A DNA stretch of 64,000 nt from Halichondria panicea (lineage: Eukaryota > Porifera > Demospongiae > Suberitida > Halichondriidae), in contig NC_087390.1 of the NCBI RefSeq assembly GCF_963675165.1, positions 2,303,501 through 2,367,500 of the forward strand. The letters run 5' to 3'. Both the position numbers and the translations under genes were made by a program. Each line of letters begins with the position of its first letter. The first letter of the stretch is position 1. The notes below the pieces were generated by a model, which was not told where the DNA came from, did not search any database, and was given only the letters and a program-made list of their open reading frames with translations. Below are positions 10,145-22,359 of this stretch, piece after piece.

Positions 10145-12584
10145 ATGAGTACACTAGTGTGCGTTAGCTGTCAAGAGTATGTGTTCCACGATCCCTACCA
10201 ATGTGATTGTGGAGACAGACTGTGTGGCAAGTGTTACAATTCCTATGTTGAGAGGTAAATCGTTATTCATGATGGTGTGTCATTGACTGTCATCCAACTA
10301 TCATTTCATTTTCTGCAGAGCCCAGAAGAAGTTCATCTGTTCATCTTGTAATGAAGAGAACATTGTGACCAACTGTTTCCGAGACAAGGCAGTGGAGTAC
10401 GAGCTTCGGAACACCACCCTCAAGTGCCTGAACCAGTCCTGTCCCTGGGAGGGGGAGAGCAGATTCTATCAGGTAAGCACAGTTCATAATGATGTGCAGC
10501 ATGGACTTCTTTGTTTGAGCTGAGCACATGCATGGCTTATTGATAATCGTATGTGCGGGGAATCTGTAATACATGTACCAGGAAGCAATAGCAATAGCAA
10601 TAGCAACTTCCGTGGCATGCAGTCAATAGCTGGGAAATTCATGACAACTATTTGAACTTTCTTTTAAAAGGTGTTACGGAAGCAGGGCCGTAGATAGCTT
10701 AGGTTTGCAGGGGTGGCAAAATTACAGCTGAAAATTTTACTAAAAAACTGTCAACTGTTATTTCATATCCTCTGAGTATGGCAACTTCCAACTTGCTGTG
10801 GCACGAATTTAGAGCAACTAAAACAAGGTAGCTTGAACTAGGAAGGTGCTCCTGCTTCCCAGAGGCGCAGTGGAGAGCAGAATTTTACCTAAAAAAAGGT
10901 CATCGCTTATTTTCAGCAGTCAGCATGCGCATCAGATAGCCCTGCCCACGTCTCAATTTCATTACATCATTCTAATCACTAGAAGCATTGGCTATGTGCA
11001 GATCAGTAATTTTAACACATCTAGAATCCCTCCCGCTGTCTACGGCCCTGGGAAGTGTATAGTAGGAATCATAGTTCACTGATACTGTTTGCCTAAGAAT
11101 CTTGTTTGTAATTTGTTTAACGTCTCGGTGTGAGTGTTGATGGTCAAATATTTGGATTGATGTCTTCTCTTGTTGCCAGTTTGTTGTTTACAGTGTTCTT
11201 TGTTTCTGTAGGAGCATAATAAATCCTGCAAGTTTGGATCAGTACAATGCCCCAACTCAATATACGGCTGTAAAGAGGAACTGATTAGGAGTCAATTACA
11301 GGACCACCTCAACAATAAATGCAACTGCAACCCAATCACTTGTCGATGGTGTGGACAACGCACCCTCAATGAAGACGTAAGTTATTTGTGCTTCTTTAAG
11401 AGACACTATTATGCATGCATAGAACTCCCAACTAATCATCATGATTCCCAAACACACAGATTCACATTCAGAAGGAGTGTGAGATGGCACTAGACTACTG
11501 CCCCAATGGGTGTGGGGAGAGGTTACCTAGGAGAGAGGTCAGTTCTGATGTCAGAGGTTAATTCGATAAATTGCCTTTTTAGTAATAATTAATGGTTCTA
11601 AAATTGAGGTTGTTTAGTTAATGATCTTTACCCACTCCCTCCACAGATGCTCAAGCATACTAAAACAGTGTGCACTCACCAAGTAAGAGAATGCGACTAC
11701 AAAGACTTGGGGTGCACTTACAAGGTACGTTTACACAGCATTTATTCACTTCTCAACTTATATAATAATGCACTCATGTAATTATGTGACCTAATGTACT
11801 CGCTTAGTTATATGCTCTTATTGGTCTGTAGGGTACCATCAAGGACCTAACGAAGCATGCGAAGGAGTACCCTGCATATCACAACCAACTACTGAAAATG
11901 GCCAACAAAGAAATGAAGCAATCTCTTGAGCACCAAATTGCCTTATTAGACAACAAAACAGATGATTTGAAATCTGAAATTAGCAAGATTAGGTCTGAGG
12001 TGCAGTCACGACTGCAACCGGTAACAGATGCTGTGGTCAAAGCTGAGTCAGCAATTATCCAACTACAAGATGGACTCAGTGAGGTATCTCTGCTATTGCA
12101 AACACTTCAAGCAGCCAGTTATGATGGAACATTCATTTGGAAGATCCCCGAAGTCACTAGGAGAAGACAAGAAGCTAGAACTGGGAAAACTGTCTCTCTG
12201 TATTCTGCTCCATTCTATACGAGTCGCCATGGATACAAGCTCTGTCTAAGGCTCTACATGAATGGCGATGGTTCTGGGAAGGGCACTCACATGTCGTTCT
12301 TTATCACCCTAATGCGAGGAGAGTACGATGCCCTCCTCCCCTGGCCGTTCAGACAGGCAGTCACTCTGACCCTGGTGGACCAGAACAAGCAGCGGGACAT
12401 TGTCCAGTCATTCCGTCCTGAACCAACGTCCTCATCATTCCAGAGACCACGCAATGAGATGAACGTTGCCTCAGGCTGTCCCACATTTGCCCTCGTTTCT
12501 GTCCTTGACAACGTCTCTTACGTCAAGGACGATACCTTGTTCCTCAAATGCAAGGTTAACACCACTGGACTGACCAATGAATGA
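10145..12584 (+). CDS. TRAF-family RING/zf-TRAF/coiled-coil/MATH protein, copy 1
   Basis: Exons: 10145-10254, 10319-10472, 11212-11376, 11460-11537, 11647-11724, 11832-12584. Total is 1338 nt, 445 aa. Order of domains: RING (C6, C9, C22, D24, C27, C30, C44, C47; Asp replaces the usual His of CGHRxC), Cys/His-rich TRAF-type zinc fingers about 60-210, coiled coil about 218-290 (heptads in EISKIRSEVQSRLQ), and MATH/TRAF-C about 292-441 (YDGTFIWKI, FFITLMRGEYDALLPWPF, VTLTLVDQ). TRAF proteins trimerise through the coiled coil, dock receptor tails with the MATH domain and often act as ubiquitin ligases in NF-kB/MAPK signalling. The start is chosen because the RING begins five residues later and a TATA box lies upstream. 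Exon 2-3 intron carries a private transposon (10683-11050). Specific TRAF orthology is not assigned. Confidence 0.93.
10683..11050. mobile_element. Non-autonomous DNA transposon, CAGGGCCGTAGA termini, in TRAF 1 intron 2
   Basis: Terminal inverted repeats CAGGGCCGTAGAtAG / CTGTCTACGGCCCTG are flanked by GGAAG on both sides (10678-10682, 11051-11055). The other TRAF copies lack it at this position, so it inserted after duplication. The termini resemble hAT-type MITEs, but the visible duplication is 5 bp rather than 8. Confidence 0.8.
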
Positions 12585-12596
12585 CAAAACTATCTC

Positions 12597-12776
12597 GGAG
12601 TACATGCATGAAGAGAAATATTCGACATAGACATTGCAAATGATATAGTATTATCATAGCCTCGAATCCACGCCGATTAAAATACGGATTTTAATCGGCG
12701 TGGATTCGAGGCTAAGGATCAATTAGACCATATCATTTGCAAAGTCTCTGTGTTATATTCTTCATGCATGTACTCC
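12597..12776 (+). repeat. Long imperfect hairpin just after TRAF 1 stop
   Basis: A 180-bp inverted repeat begins 12 bp after the stop codon. The outer arms pair GGAGTACATGCATGAAGA with TCTTCATGCATGTACTCC via CATTGCAAATGATATAG / CATATCATTTGCAAAG. The inner core 12657-12714 is a nearly perfect palindrome (TAGCCTCGAATCCACGCCGA and its complement). If transcribed it would fold into one long stem in the 3' UTR. It is present after all five TRAF genes. Confidence 0.85.
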
Positions 12777-13640
12777 AACCATAGTTGCACCTCAAGAGTG
12801 CTTCGTTGTCTTCAATCTATGCTCCCCGCCAACTATAAACATTGTTATTTTTTGTTTTATTTATTTATTTATTTATTTATTTCATTTGAACCACAATCTC
12901 TTCATATAATTATACTATAGATAGTATCTATGATTATACGCCCTTGTTATTATTTAGTGATAATTATAGTCCATTGCTGCATGTCATTGATTGCCACATA
13001 TCCTCTCCTTGTTAACGTTAGCAACAGTAGAAATAATATTATAGCCACTATATACTGTACAACAGTACTAAGCCTGCTACCATTCAGTTATAAGTATGGT
13101 CATGGAACAACTGGCAAGATTTAGACACAACAGATCCAAAATCCCAGAAATGTTCCCCCCTAAATTGAGGTTGTTTAATTAATGATCTTTACCCACTTCT
13201 CCCGCACAGTGGAACAAAGAAGAGATAAACGTAAACAAGGATCGAGGACATTATTTTCCCTTTGGAATTGGGTACATTGTACATTGCAATGATATAGGTC
13301 AAAGCTAGTGTGCACTCACCAAGCTATAGTATAAGGACTTGGGGTGCACCTACATTAACAAGGTACGTACGTTCACACAGTAAACTATAGCGGCTAGGGA
13401 AATTGAAAGTTAGTGACTGTAGGAAACGTACATAGAAATAATCAAACTGCAATGGATAAAATTATGAGGACTTAATATTGCTGTTAGCTGGTTACAATCT
13501 ACATTAAAACAAGTACACGCACGCTTTCCATTTCAATGTTCATTTTGAAGTATTGCTCCCTCTCTGCTCTCCTGCCCTCCCCTCGTTAGCATTTTTAGCC
13601 CCTTTTTATTTTTGCCTACAATTACAGAAAAATATCCATT
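12777..13640 (+). other. TRAF 1 3' tail: (TTTA)n, repeat relics and decayed TRAF exon 5
   Basis: The segment contains an ATTT/TTTA microsatellite near 12855-12885 and a relic of the foldback family (CTCCTTGTTAACGTTAGCAAC). At 13165-13380 it holds a decayed copy of TRAF exon 5 with its flanking intron (TTAATGATCTTTACCCACTT, then GTGCACTCACCAAG, GGACTTGGGGTGCACC and donor AAGGTACGTACG). The relic lacks most of the exon's 5' half and is not codable. Confidence 0.7.
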
Positions 13641-14325
13641 CAATCATAATCATAGGTATGTACGCATGCAGAGTCAGCTCTGTGTATGTAATTGTTTGTC
13701 TAGGGGTTGTCAGAATACGCCTGAAATGTTGTTCATTTGAATGGATTAATTGCTGGGAACACAAGAGCTGCAGTCAGCAGCAGCTAGATAAGGGGAACCT
13801 TCTTCATAGACCCTTGGGTAGTCCCTGACCTTTATATAAAAATCCCTAACCGTGTTCTGGAAATTCCTATGAATTCACTACCTGGCTTAGAAAATGCTGG
13901 AAACAATCGAGTAACCTAGCAACTGATTAGCAACTTTAATTAACGAGAGAGCAAAAAGACGCAAAATAAAAGCTGCATGGGGACAGTGACATACCAGGAT
14001 TAGATAGTACAGCACAAGATACAGGCATCCAATAATTATGTTGAGATTTGCTATAAACAAGCTAGAAATCTATCATTGTCATAAGCTAGGCCAGCAAGTG
14101 GTACATGCACGCCGGTGACCGTGTCCAACCTCGTCTGTTTATGGACCATAGTGGTATGTGCAGCTGTTGTGTTTGGGTATATGGTTCTGCTGCTTATACT
14201 TAATTGATCAGAATCATTAATTTTTGGTCTTGGTTGCGGACAACAATTCTCTAAATCTGTGAGCCTGCCTTTTTCCCATACACATGTATGTTGAATACTT
14301 CCCCCCCCCCTTACCTAATCCCTCC

Positions 14326-14359
<34 letters not shown>

Positions 14360-15680
14360 CTCTCTAGTCCCCACCCCAGCCCTGATGTGAGGGGAGAGAG
14401 GGTCTGGTGTCAGCACTAGGGGAGATCTTGTGGAGGGAAGGCGGAGGAAAGAGAGCTGTGGTTGGATTGTGAGTGGGTTGAACCACATAATTATGCTGTC
14501 ATAGCTAAAAATAACAAACTTAATTATGGTGAAATGAGCGTGCAGCTGCTATGAATATCATACAAATATCATATTTATACTTGTTTACGAGTATGATTAT
14601 ACTTACATGTAGTGTCATTGTTTCCGTGGTATTTTTTACCTATGTGATCATGCACACATAAAGGTGTTGTTTACACAATACATCAGTGTTTGTATTAGGG
14701 ATTATATGGGTTCACCGAACTCATCTCAGTATTTACATGATAATTATTATCAGTGGAGACGGGCCCCAGGAAAGCCCACCAGCCTGATTGCATCACTGAA
14801 AGGGTAAGTTCATGTAGAATAACTCTACCATAACAAAGACATTGGAAGATATTGATCTTTCTTTGCTGTGGTGAAAATAAAGCCTTTCCTTTCTGGTTCC
14901 ATGTCAACATTATGTTTATTTCCCTGTGATAGTTTTCGAAGGGGACATAATTCATTATATAACCGAAGTGAATTTTATATTTGTCAGGGAAGTTTATAAT
15001 AATTACAAGTGTTGCTAAGTAAACACGTACTTTATGTAGATAGTGCATGAGCACTCATTTAGTGTTGAGCAAACACTTGAGTCGTTCCTACGAGAAAACT
15101 TCCGCTGGTGAGTTGATTGTTTTGTTCATAATAAGGAACACAGAACACATGTGATGGTAACCGATCCTAACCCTGCGGTCACATGTGCTTATATTGATAC
15201 TAACTTGTGGCTAAAGATAATTGTAAATTATGTAGTTAGGACTGGTCATTGGAATCAGTGTACATGTCCACCACAACAATAGGAACTATGACAAATCACA
15301 AATTACTTTATTTTCTAAAATTATAGGGAAGAAAGTGTATGTACATTCATGAGACTTCGAGATCACAAAGTCTCAATTGCAATAACTTATTTGCGCAACT
15401 TCAGAAAGATTACAGCACTTGTTGCAAAATTTAGCAACATCATAATCTTCATTTATTTCTTCCACACAACACCTCTCCCCACATCCCCACTTCTCGTATG
15501 TACAGTACAGACAACGTTTTTTCATTGTTTTGAGATTGCTTACTTTAACTTGAATATAATTATTCTACCCCAACATCTTAATTCCATCCAGATGATTGAG
15601 CATACATTCATGAATAGAAATACAATGGACTCCTTTCTTTGGTCAAGGTTACCATTGTGGTCAAGGTTACCATTGTGAGT
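13640..15680 (+). pseudogene. MINDY-4 fragment A1 (intron 4 to exon 9 region)
   Basis: Homology begins in MINDY-4 intron 4. The 3' half of exon 5 is recognisable near 13985-14013 but has an 8-bp deletion and a ruined donor. Exon 6 is absent. Exon 7 (14368-14468) has a 2-bp insertion. The exon 8 relic (about 14754-14801) is shortened and hits a stop. A divergent exon 9 (15040-15107, SFSVEQTLESFLREN) and a second exon 9 (15592 onward) with an 18-bp internal duplication and no proper donor follow. Exons 10-16 are missing. No coding potential is expected. Confidence 0.8.
14331..14358. repeat. (CA)n microsatellite before exon 7 relic
   Basis: About 14 CA units directly upstream of the exon 7 acceptor of fragment A1, the same position as in the complete gene. 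Confidence 0.9.
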
Positions 15681-16775
15681 TGGCTTACTTGCTTAAATAT
15701 AATTGTTTCCACGTAAACAATTACACAATATGTACTATTTTTATAATTGTAATTAGCAATGGTAACTACGAGGTTTCTATTCCTGGTCCATATAGCAACT
15801 AGCTATGAATATCATTATGCTATACTCGAAGGCTGACAGGTTATATTGTATCAATCAATAAATCAATAAATCAATAAATCAATAAATCAATCCTTTTTCT
15901 GTGTACCTATACATGTACAGTTTTCTGGAACAACAAGCATAAGGACTCATCTCGAGGCTAGCCTCCTATAGGAACTCTACTCTATGATATTCAGCTCTGA
16001 CAACCTAAGTTTGTGGTTTTGTTATGATGCCCTTGCTGCACAACTGTACACAAGAAATTGATATTCAGTTGTACTGCCTAACGACTTGAACATGAACTAC
16101 ACCATGCATCATCATAGGTATGTAAGCATACAGAGTCAGCTCTGTGTTTGTCTAGGGGTTGTCAGAATACACCTGAAATGTTGTTCATTTGAATGGATTG
16201 CTGGGAACACAAGTGCCAGTCACCAGCAGCTAGATAAGGGGAACCTTCTTCATAGACCCGTACCCTTGGGTAGTCCCTGGCCTTTATATAAAAATCCCTA
16301 ACCATGTTCTGGAAATTCCTATGAATTCACTACCTGGCATAGAAAATGCGTCACTTTCTGGAAACAATCGAGTAACCTAGCAACTGATTAGCAACTTTAA
16401 TTAACGAGAAGTTAATGCTGTATAGGAACAATGACATACCAGGATTAGAATATGGTCTAGTACAGCACAAGGTACAGGCATCCAATAATTATGTTGAGAT
16501 TTGCTATAAACAAGCTAGAAATCTATCATTGTCATAAGCTAGGCCAGCAAGTGGTACATGCACGTGACCATGTCCAACCTCGTCTGTTTATGGACCATAG
16601 TGGTATGTGCAGCTGTTGTGTTTGGGTATATGGTTCTGCTGCTTATACTTATTTGATCAGAATCATTAATTTTTGGTCTTGGTTGCGGACAACAATTCTC
16701 TAAATCTGTGAGCGTCCATTGCCTTTCCCCCGTACACATAGATGTTGAATACTTCCTCCCTTACCTAATCCCTCC

Positions 16776-16778
<3 letters not shown>

Positions 16779-16854
<76 letters not shown>

Positions 16855-16871
16855 TACGCACACGCGCACAG

Positions 16872-16921
<50 letters not shown>
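16779..16921. repeat. (CA)n microsatellite with internal CGCATACGCACACGCG block, before exon 7
   Basis: The longest of the exon 7 CA tracts, about 140 bp, interrupted once around 16851-16873. Confidence 0.95.
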
Positions 16922-16923
<2 letters not shown>

Positions 16924-17388
16924 CTCTCTAGTCCCCGCCCCAGCCCTGATGAGAGGAGAGAGGGTCTGGTGTCAGCACTAGGGGAGATCTTGTGGAGGGA
17001 AGGCGGAGGAAAGAGAGCTGTGGTTGGATTGTGAGTAAGAGTAGGATTACATGTAGAAGTATCCAGGCCTAAGTTTCAAAAATTCTATTTAAGGTAGTTT
17101 ATGCAGTGTTCATTGGTGGTCCTCAGGGGGAAAAGGATTTCATAATAGAACAGTGAAGATGAAATGATAATCATGCCATGGATTGTGCAATGTAAAGGTC
17201 ACCTATTAATTCACATGATTATAATGTATACTGTTATAAATTATAGTCTGATATGTACAATATAAAATTATGATGGTCTGATGTGTTGCATGTTAAACAT
17301 TTTTCCCTGAATGTTCTGATACGCATGTGTTTGCACGTATAGGTGTGTTGAAAAGGTGATTATAATCATCTGATAGTTATAATTATTA

Positions 17389-17572
17389 CCATATAGCGGG
17401 TTATATTCGTATGATGTATATTTCGTATTTTAGAGCATCATACAAAAATTTAAACTACAAAATTATTCTACCGCAATACGTTCAACATCACTATCCTGAG
17501 CTTTAAAATACGAAACATTTAAATGAGTAGTTTATACGAAACTTTGCGCCAACGAAATTACCCGCTATACAG
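17389..17572. mobile_element. TA-target MITE, CCATATAGCGGG / CCCGCTATACAG termini (copy 2 intron 7)
   Basis: It is flanked by TA (17387-17388, 17573-17574). The termini are those of the TACCGTATAGCG family, but the interior differs (TTCGTATGATGTATATTTCG). A sister copy lies in the same intron at 41671-41854, so it predates duplication of units 2 and 4. Confidence 0.75.
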
Positions 17573-19007
17573 TATATATATTGCATCACACAAATCCAAT
17601 TCAGTGGGAATTTCCACAAATATTTTGTGGCACAGTATAGGTTGATCTTGGGTGTTGCAATCCTATGGGTGATTGCTGAAGGTCCTTATAATGATATTTA
17701 TTTTTATCACAGGTTATCATCAACTGAGACAGGGTATAGCAAGGCCACACCCACGTATAAGCCAGACAACATTACAGAAAGAGTACGTAATATAAACACT
17801 CATTGCTTGCTCGAATAATAATGCTTATCACTCGTGGCTTTATAAAACCAATAAGGGTGTATAATATACACCTATTGTTTACCCCCACCCATTTGCACTT
17901 TATATTTCTTTACAACCCCCTGGTGCTGCACCGACCAAGTTAACGACTAATTAAAAAGCTTCATGATGCCTTACACGTGTGTATACATATACAAACAGTT
18001 GGTTAGATAGGTGCTCACCTTGTTCTTTTGTTGTGGGCTGTTTTTAAGTGCAGTACTGTTAAGGCAGGGTTTCATAGAGAGGGGGGAGGCCTGGGAATTC
18101 CCCCCTAGAAATCTGAAAATTAATGATGTCATAACAAAATGTACGTTTCCCCCTCCCAGCAAAAAAATATGTGTGAAACCTTGTAAGGTGTGCATAAACC
18201 ACCTCTGAATCAGTGCAGGGGCAATTTAAAACAAATACATGTACTTGTTTGACTGCCAAATTACCCTCTATACAGTATACGGTACTGTTTCACTGCCAGT
18301 CTCTGGGGCTACTAGCATCAGCGACTAGCATTGCAATTCGGTATTCAATATTGCAATGTGTACATTCTTAATGGGAATCAGGGTTGCCTAATTTTTTTAG
18401 CTCTTGAGAAATCTAACAGCTTGTGTATTGCTCTTACCAGATGATCGAGCATACATTCACGGATAGAATTACAATGGACTCCTTTCTTCGGTCGAGGCTT
18501 CCGTCGGTGAGTTGGCTTGTTTGCGTATGTACACTGCAGTCATTAACCATAATTATCGTTGTTATCTATACAACATGTAGTTCTCGCAAAACAATCAAGT
18601 TTCTAATTTTTATGACACCAATGGATTCCTTTGTACTGTACAACAATTTAATTAGATGTAAAATGTCCTGTTCCAGTAATCAGTCATACAAGAGATCAGG
18701 AGTGTTCAATTACATGTATACAGTGCAAAGTTTTGCTTAATGCATTCCAAGTTACCCACATGTGACTATTGTTTTGTACTGTCGTAGGAAGTTTCTTGAA
18801 CATAATATTATACAATTATGTATTATTTATACACCGATGCTTGTCATGCCTGCAAGCATGCCCTTGCATGCCCTTTACATGCACGTTATTGATACTGTAT
18901 TCATAGCCTACCATGTGATTGTTTTACACCCACACAATGATTATTCTAGAAGCTTTTAGAACATACGTAGATCACCTGGCTATTTTTAGACCAGTAATAC
19001 TATTCAG

Positions 19008-19352
19008 TACAACCCCGATCATCTGAATTCTTGATTACCCGGATGAAATATTCGGTCACATTCAAAGCAACATATACTCGCACATGCGCAGTGTCCACGT
19101 GGTTGAAAGCTTTGACAACAGAAGTAGCTAAACGCTTCAGCTTAGCCAAACAGTATAGCTTGCTACTGTCCACTGATGCATTATGCTAGTACATTGTAAT
19201 AGCTCTGGACATTGTTTGCTGATTTTGCATGCAGAAGCTACTTAAATTATTGATGGGTGTGGCTCAATGAGAGTTGTTCTGGTATCCGAATATTTTAGCC
19301 ATCCGGATGAGGTGAGGACACCAGGTGTTTGGATAATCGAGGCTCAACTGTA
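19008..19352. mobile_element. Pogo/Tigger-like MITE (copy 2 intron 9)
   Basis: The right end reads TTGGATAATCGAGGCTCAACTGTA. The left end is TACAACCCCGATCATCTGAA with an inner TTACCCGGATGAAATATTCG that pairs with CCGAATATTTTAGCCATCCG. The TA dinucleotides at both ends fit a TA target. It also occurs at 43270-43613. Confidence 0.65.
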
Positions 19353-21102
19353 TGTGTTACCCTGGTTGCCTTGTCACTGTTGCTAAGCAATCATTCTTGT
19401 GCAATAGCCACAGCAAATTATAACTGACAAAGTTCACACGAATATGCTCTTCTCTGTATCAGGAGCGCTCTCCTTTGATGGACACTTCGCAGGCACTGCA
19501 ATAAGTTGCCGTAGTTGCTGATATTAGCGAGCCTTGAACAAAACACATTCTCTGTTTGCTTTGGCTTAACATTGACTCGATCCTGGAGAGACTCGTGAAA
19601 TCTACTGTGTAGAATAGTGCTCAGCGGTGTGAAGCTTGATAAGTGTTGTAATTGTGCTCTACCTCAAACATTCCTTAGGTATAATTGTAAGCTGTACCTT
19701 TTCTCTTTTCACTCGCGTTGTATCTTATGAATATACTAACGTGATTATTGCTGTTTCAGCTTCAAGATGGATCCTCCAGTGGCTGTATCCAGTTTCTACT
19801 GTCAGTGCTGCTCACCAAGGGAATTGCCAGGTGAGATATACTGCATTGTAATTTTGAAAATAAAAGCGACCTATCACCAGTCAGGGATCGACTACAAAGA
19901 TTGATACATGCCCGTAAAAAGTTATTAGTGTACGATGCAATGTAATTCACTAGAATGTTTTGCAAGCATCAAACGATATGCGAACTTAAAATTGCAAAAC
20001 CTACTGATATTTACACACGATCCTTGCCAGTTTGCAAAGGGTCAATTTTTCTGCTGATTTGGCTCTTTCCCAAAGTTTTTCGCCCTCAAAAATACGATAT
20101 CTGATGTGTAACCCCTGTGTTTTGATATCTATACTGATACTGAGTGGTATAATTGTATAACCAAATCCTCCCCCAGTTTCCCATACAAATCTACGCTCCC
20201 ACGGATAAAATATCAATATGGTTTTTCATTTCACTCCCCCAAACCACACACAGCATTCAGTCTGAAATGGATGAATCCAATGGCCATCTTATTGGAGCAC
20301 ATGGGTATTGCACTCAGGTAAGCATGCACCCCTCTACACTTCTGTCAATATATAGCCCTGGCTTCTTGCCTGCCTGCATGTGTGTAAGGATGGCCTTATT
20401 ATGCATGTAGATCATGACTCTAGGGGAAGGCCATTTGGCAGCAGAAAGAAGGAGGTGCACCGGTTGTTGTACTATACGTTATTACCAGCAGGATGCTGTG
20501 CATGTACTCGGATTAGGGTCATGGGACTTCGTAGTCTAAGCTAGAGTGCATGTCAGTCACTGTGATAATTATATTATGAAGACCCAATCATTGCCCCTGC
20601 CCACACACACACACATACACACACGCACACAGGAGCTAGTTAACTTGCTACTGACTGGGGTGGCAGTTTCTAATATCTTTGATGGGGAGGTGGACATGGG
20701 CAGTAAAGGAAAAGAAAAGGTTAGAGAATGAATCACTAGCTTCCACTAATAACCCCATGGTGTAATTTCCTGTGTGACTTTACCAGTTGATTACTGTGAT
20801 TACTGTACCTACAGTTTATTACTTAATATGGAACTTTATGTTTATTGTGATGCATTATTCTGTCACAATTTAAAAGCGACCTAAACCGGTTTCAGGTTTT
20901 CAGGGAGTGGTACATGAACTGTTAACAGTATAAAGGTTATTGGTTTATAGTACATTATGATAATCAAGAGTTCATTAATTAGGAAGAGTACCACAAAGCA
21001 AAAGCAACAGAAAAGCAATAAATAACATTCACCACTAAAACTAGTTTCACAGTTTATACAACAGCAGTGTAACGCAGAACTCCTATAGTTTTAAGTGTAG
21101 TC

Positions 21103-21135
21103 AAGGGCGTATACAGAGAAGGGTATACGCCCTTG
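21103..21135. repeat. 33-bp hairpin insertion with 8-bp direct repeats (copy 2 intron 12)
   Basis: AAGGGCGTATAC and GTATACGCCCTT form a hairpin flanked by GTGTAGTC on both sides (21095-21102, 21136-21143). The homologous intron in copy 4 lacks it. Confidence 0.65.
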
Positions 21136-22212
21136 GTGTAGTCGTGTACGCTTCCTTATGATATTCATAGTTTAATGATGTCATGACGGCTGTTTGTTTG
21201 TTTCTTACTACCCAGAGAATAAGATCACTTTCAACAAACAACACATGAATTTCTTTGTTGCTATTTACCTGTTATTTCTGTACCATCCAGCTAGTCCTCC
21301 GAGGTCTAGGCAAACAGAGTGAGATCGGATTGTTATCACTATTTGAACATTATCAGTCATGCATGGTGAGTTCGTGTGGTCCTGTTATTAACACACCAGT
21401 ACTCCCTCATACCAACGCCTTGGACCACGCATCAACCCCACCCTCATTCTCATTACAATCTTTCCCCAGCCCCTTATCACTCCCTACGTATAGGTGTATA
21501 CCCTAATGAACACTTGCTTTCTCACACCCCACCCTCCCCCCACAGGTTGGGAGTAATTACAAGGACCCTGTTTACCCTATATGGGTGATCTGCAGCGAGA
21601 GCCACTTCTCAGTGCTGTTCTCTCATCAAAGATTGCTGCTTGAGAATCTGTAAGTTTTGAAGTCCCTCCGTAACTTTTCTATTCATGGTAAAAGCTATTG
21701 AAATGTGCTTGTATAGAAGAATTGGTGAAAGAATCATTGGTATTCGAAATATGTGTATAGTAAATTGTTCGTGTACTGTTTTTTGTCTATTGTATAGTTG
21801 TAAGCAGCATTCCTTACCAATTTAAGTCTTCATGCACATACAGGAGACTCCAAAGGAGATTTGACTTACATTATTACGATGGTCTGGCTAACCAGGACGA
21901 GGCCATACGACTGACTATAGGTACATTGAGAGATACAAACTTCAGCTAATGTAATAGATACTCACACAGACAATGCAGAGGGGAGAGGGTCGTTGGTGGA
22001 GGATGCATTGACCCCACCACTGGAGCTGTGCATTCAAACTAAGTGAGTCTGTTGTGCACTATTATATTAAAGTATCGTTTGTACTGTGCTGCAGGTGGAG
22101 GAGTGTCACTGTGAGCTGGAATGGATCTGAACCAAATTTGTACATTTGACTGCTCTGTTGTAAAGTGTCATTAGGATCTAGGAGTATTATTCATCACCAG
22201 TACTAATTATTA

Positions 22213-22280
22213 TGACATCATTTCCAATTATAGTGTGAAAATAATTATTCACGTCAAAACAGCTGAAGCAATGGTATAAA
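22213..22280 (+). promoter_or_regulatory. TRAF 2 promoter: CRE-like motif and TATA box
   Basis: TGACATCAT at 22213-22221 and TATAAA at 22275-22280, 80 bp before the start codon. Confidence 0.65.
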
Positions 22281-22359
22281 GGCCGATTGAACACTCGGGC
22301 CTGCAGAAATTCGAAAGAATAAATAGATCTATCAAGCCGTAGCGTTAGGAAACAAACTG

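Larger units (their letters stand above)
16110..22149 (+). pseudogene. 5'-truncated MINDY-4 copy 2, catalytic Cys exon missing
   Basis: Pieces: exon 5 3' half 16415-16471, then exons 7-16: 16932-17030, 17713-17782, 18441-18506, 19760-19830, 20254-20317, 20633-20719, 21291-21365, 21546-21649, 21844 onward, and the last near 22096-22149. Exons 7-14 are in frame with good splice sites. Exon 15 has a 2-bp deletion that makes a stop at 21947-21949. The last exon has lost the usual stop (EPNLYI instead of EPIL). Exons 1-4 and exon 6 (GGPCG) are absent, and exon 5 (phase 0) cannot join exon 7 in frame. The active-site His is kept, the Cys is not. It is probably a pseudogene; a catalytically dead partial product cannot be excluded. 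Confidence 0.8.

Noticed and set aside
10846-11082. 78-aa frame in TRAF 1 intron 2
   Set aside because: It lies inside the CAGGGCCGTAG MITE and runs through its end; no homologue exists in the other TRAF copies.
12287-12511. Minus-strand ORF repeated in every TRAF last exon
   Set aside because: It is the antisense shadow of the conserved MATH-domain coding sequence, as are 24210-24434, 38559-38756 and 49153-49380.
16415-16471. New in-frame ATG joined to the exon 5 remnant (also at 30178)
   Set aside because: It reads [16 protein letters not shown] to the old donor, but exon 5 ends in phase 0 and exon 7 needs a 2-base carry-over. The join reaches a stop at once, and copy 5 lacks the ATG.
16708-17034. 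ORF with a run of THTHTH followed by [13 protein letters not shown]
   Set aside because: The first part is CA repeat. The second part is genuine MINDY-4 exon 7 of copy 2, which is described there.
17971-18259. Conserved frames on both strands near 18.0-18.2 kb and 42.2-42.6 kb
   Set aside because: They are in homologous introns of copies 2 and 4 and are simply shared by duplication. There are no splice signals, domain features or codon bias to support them.
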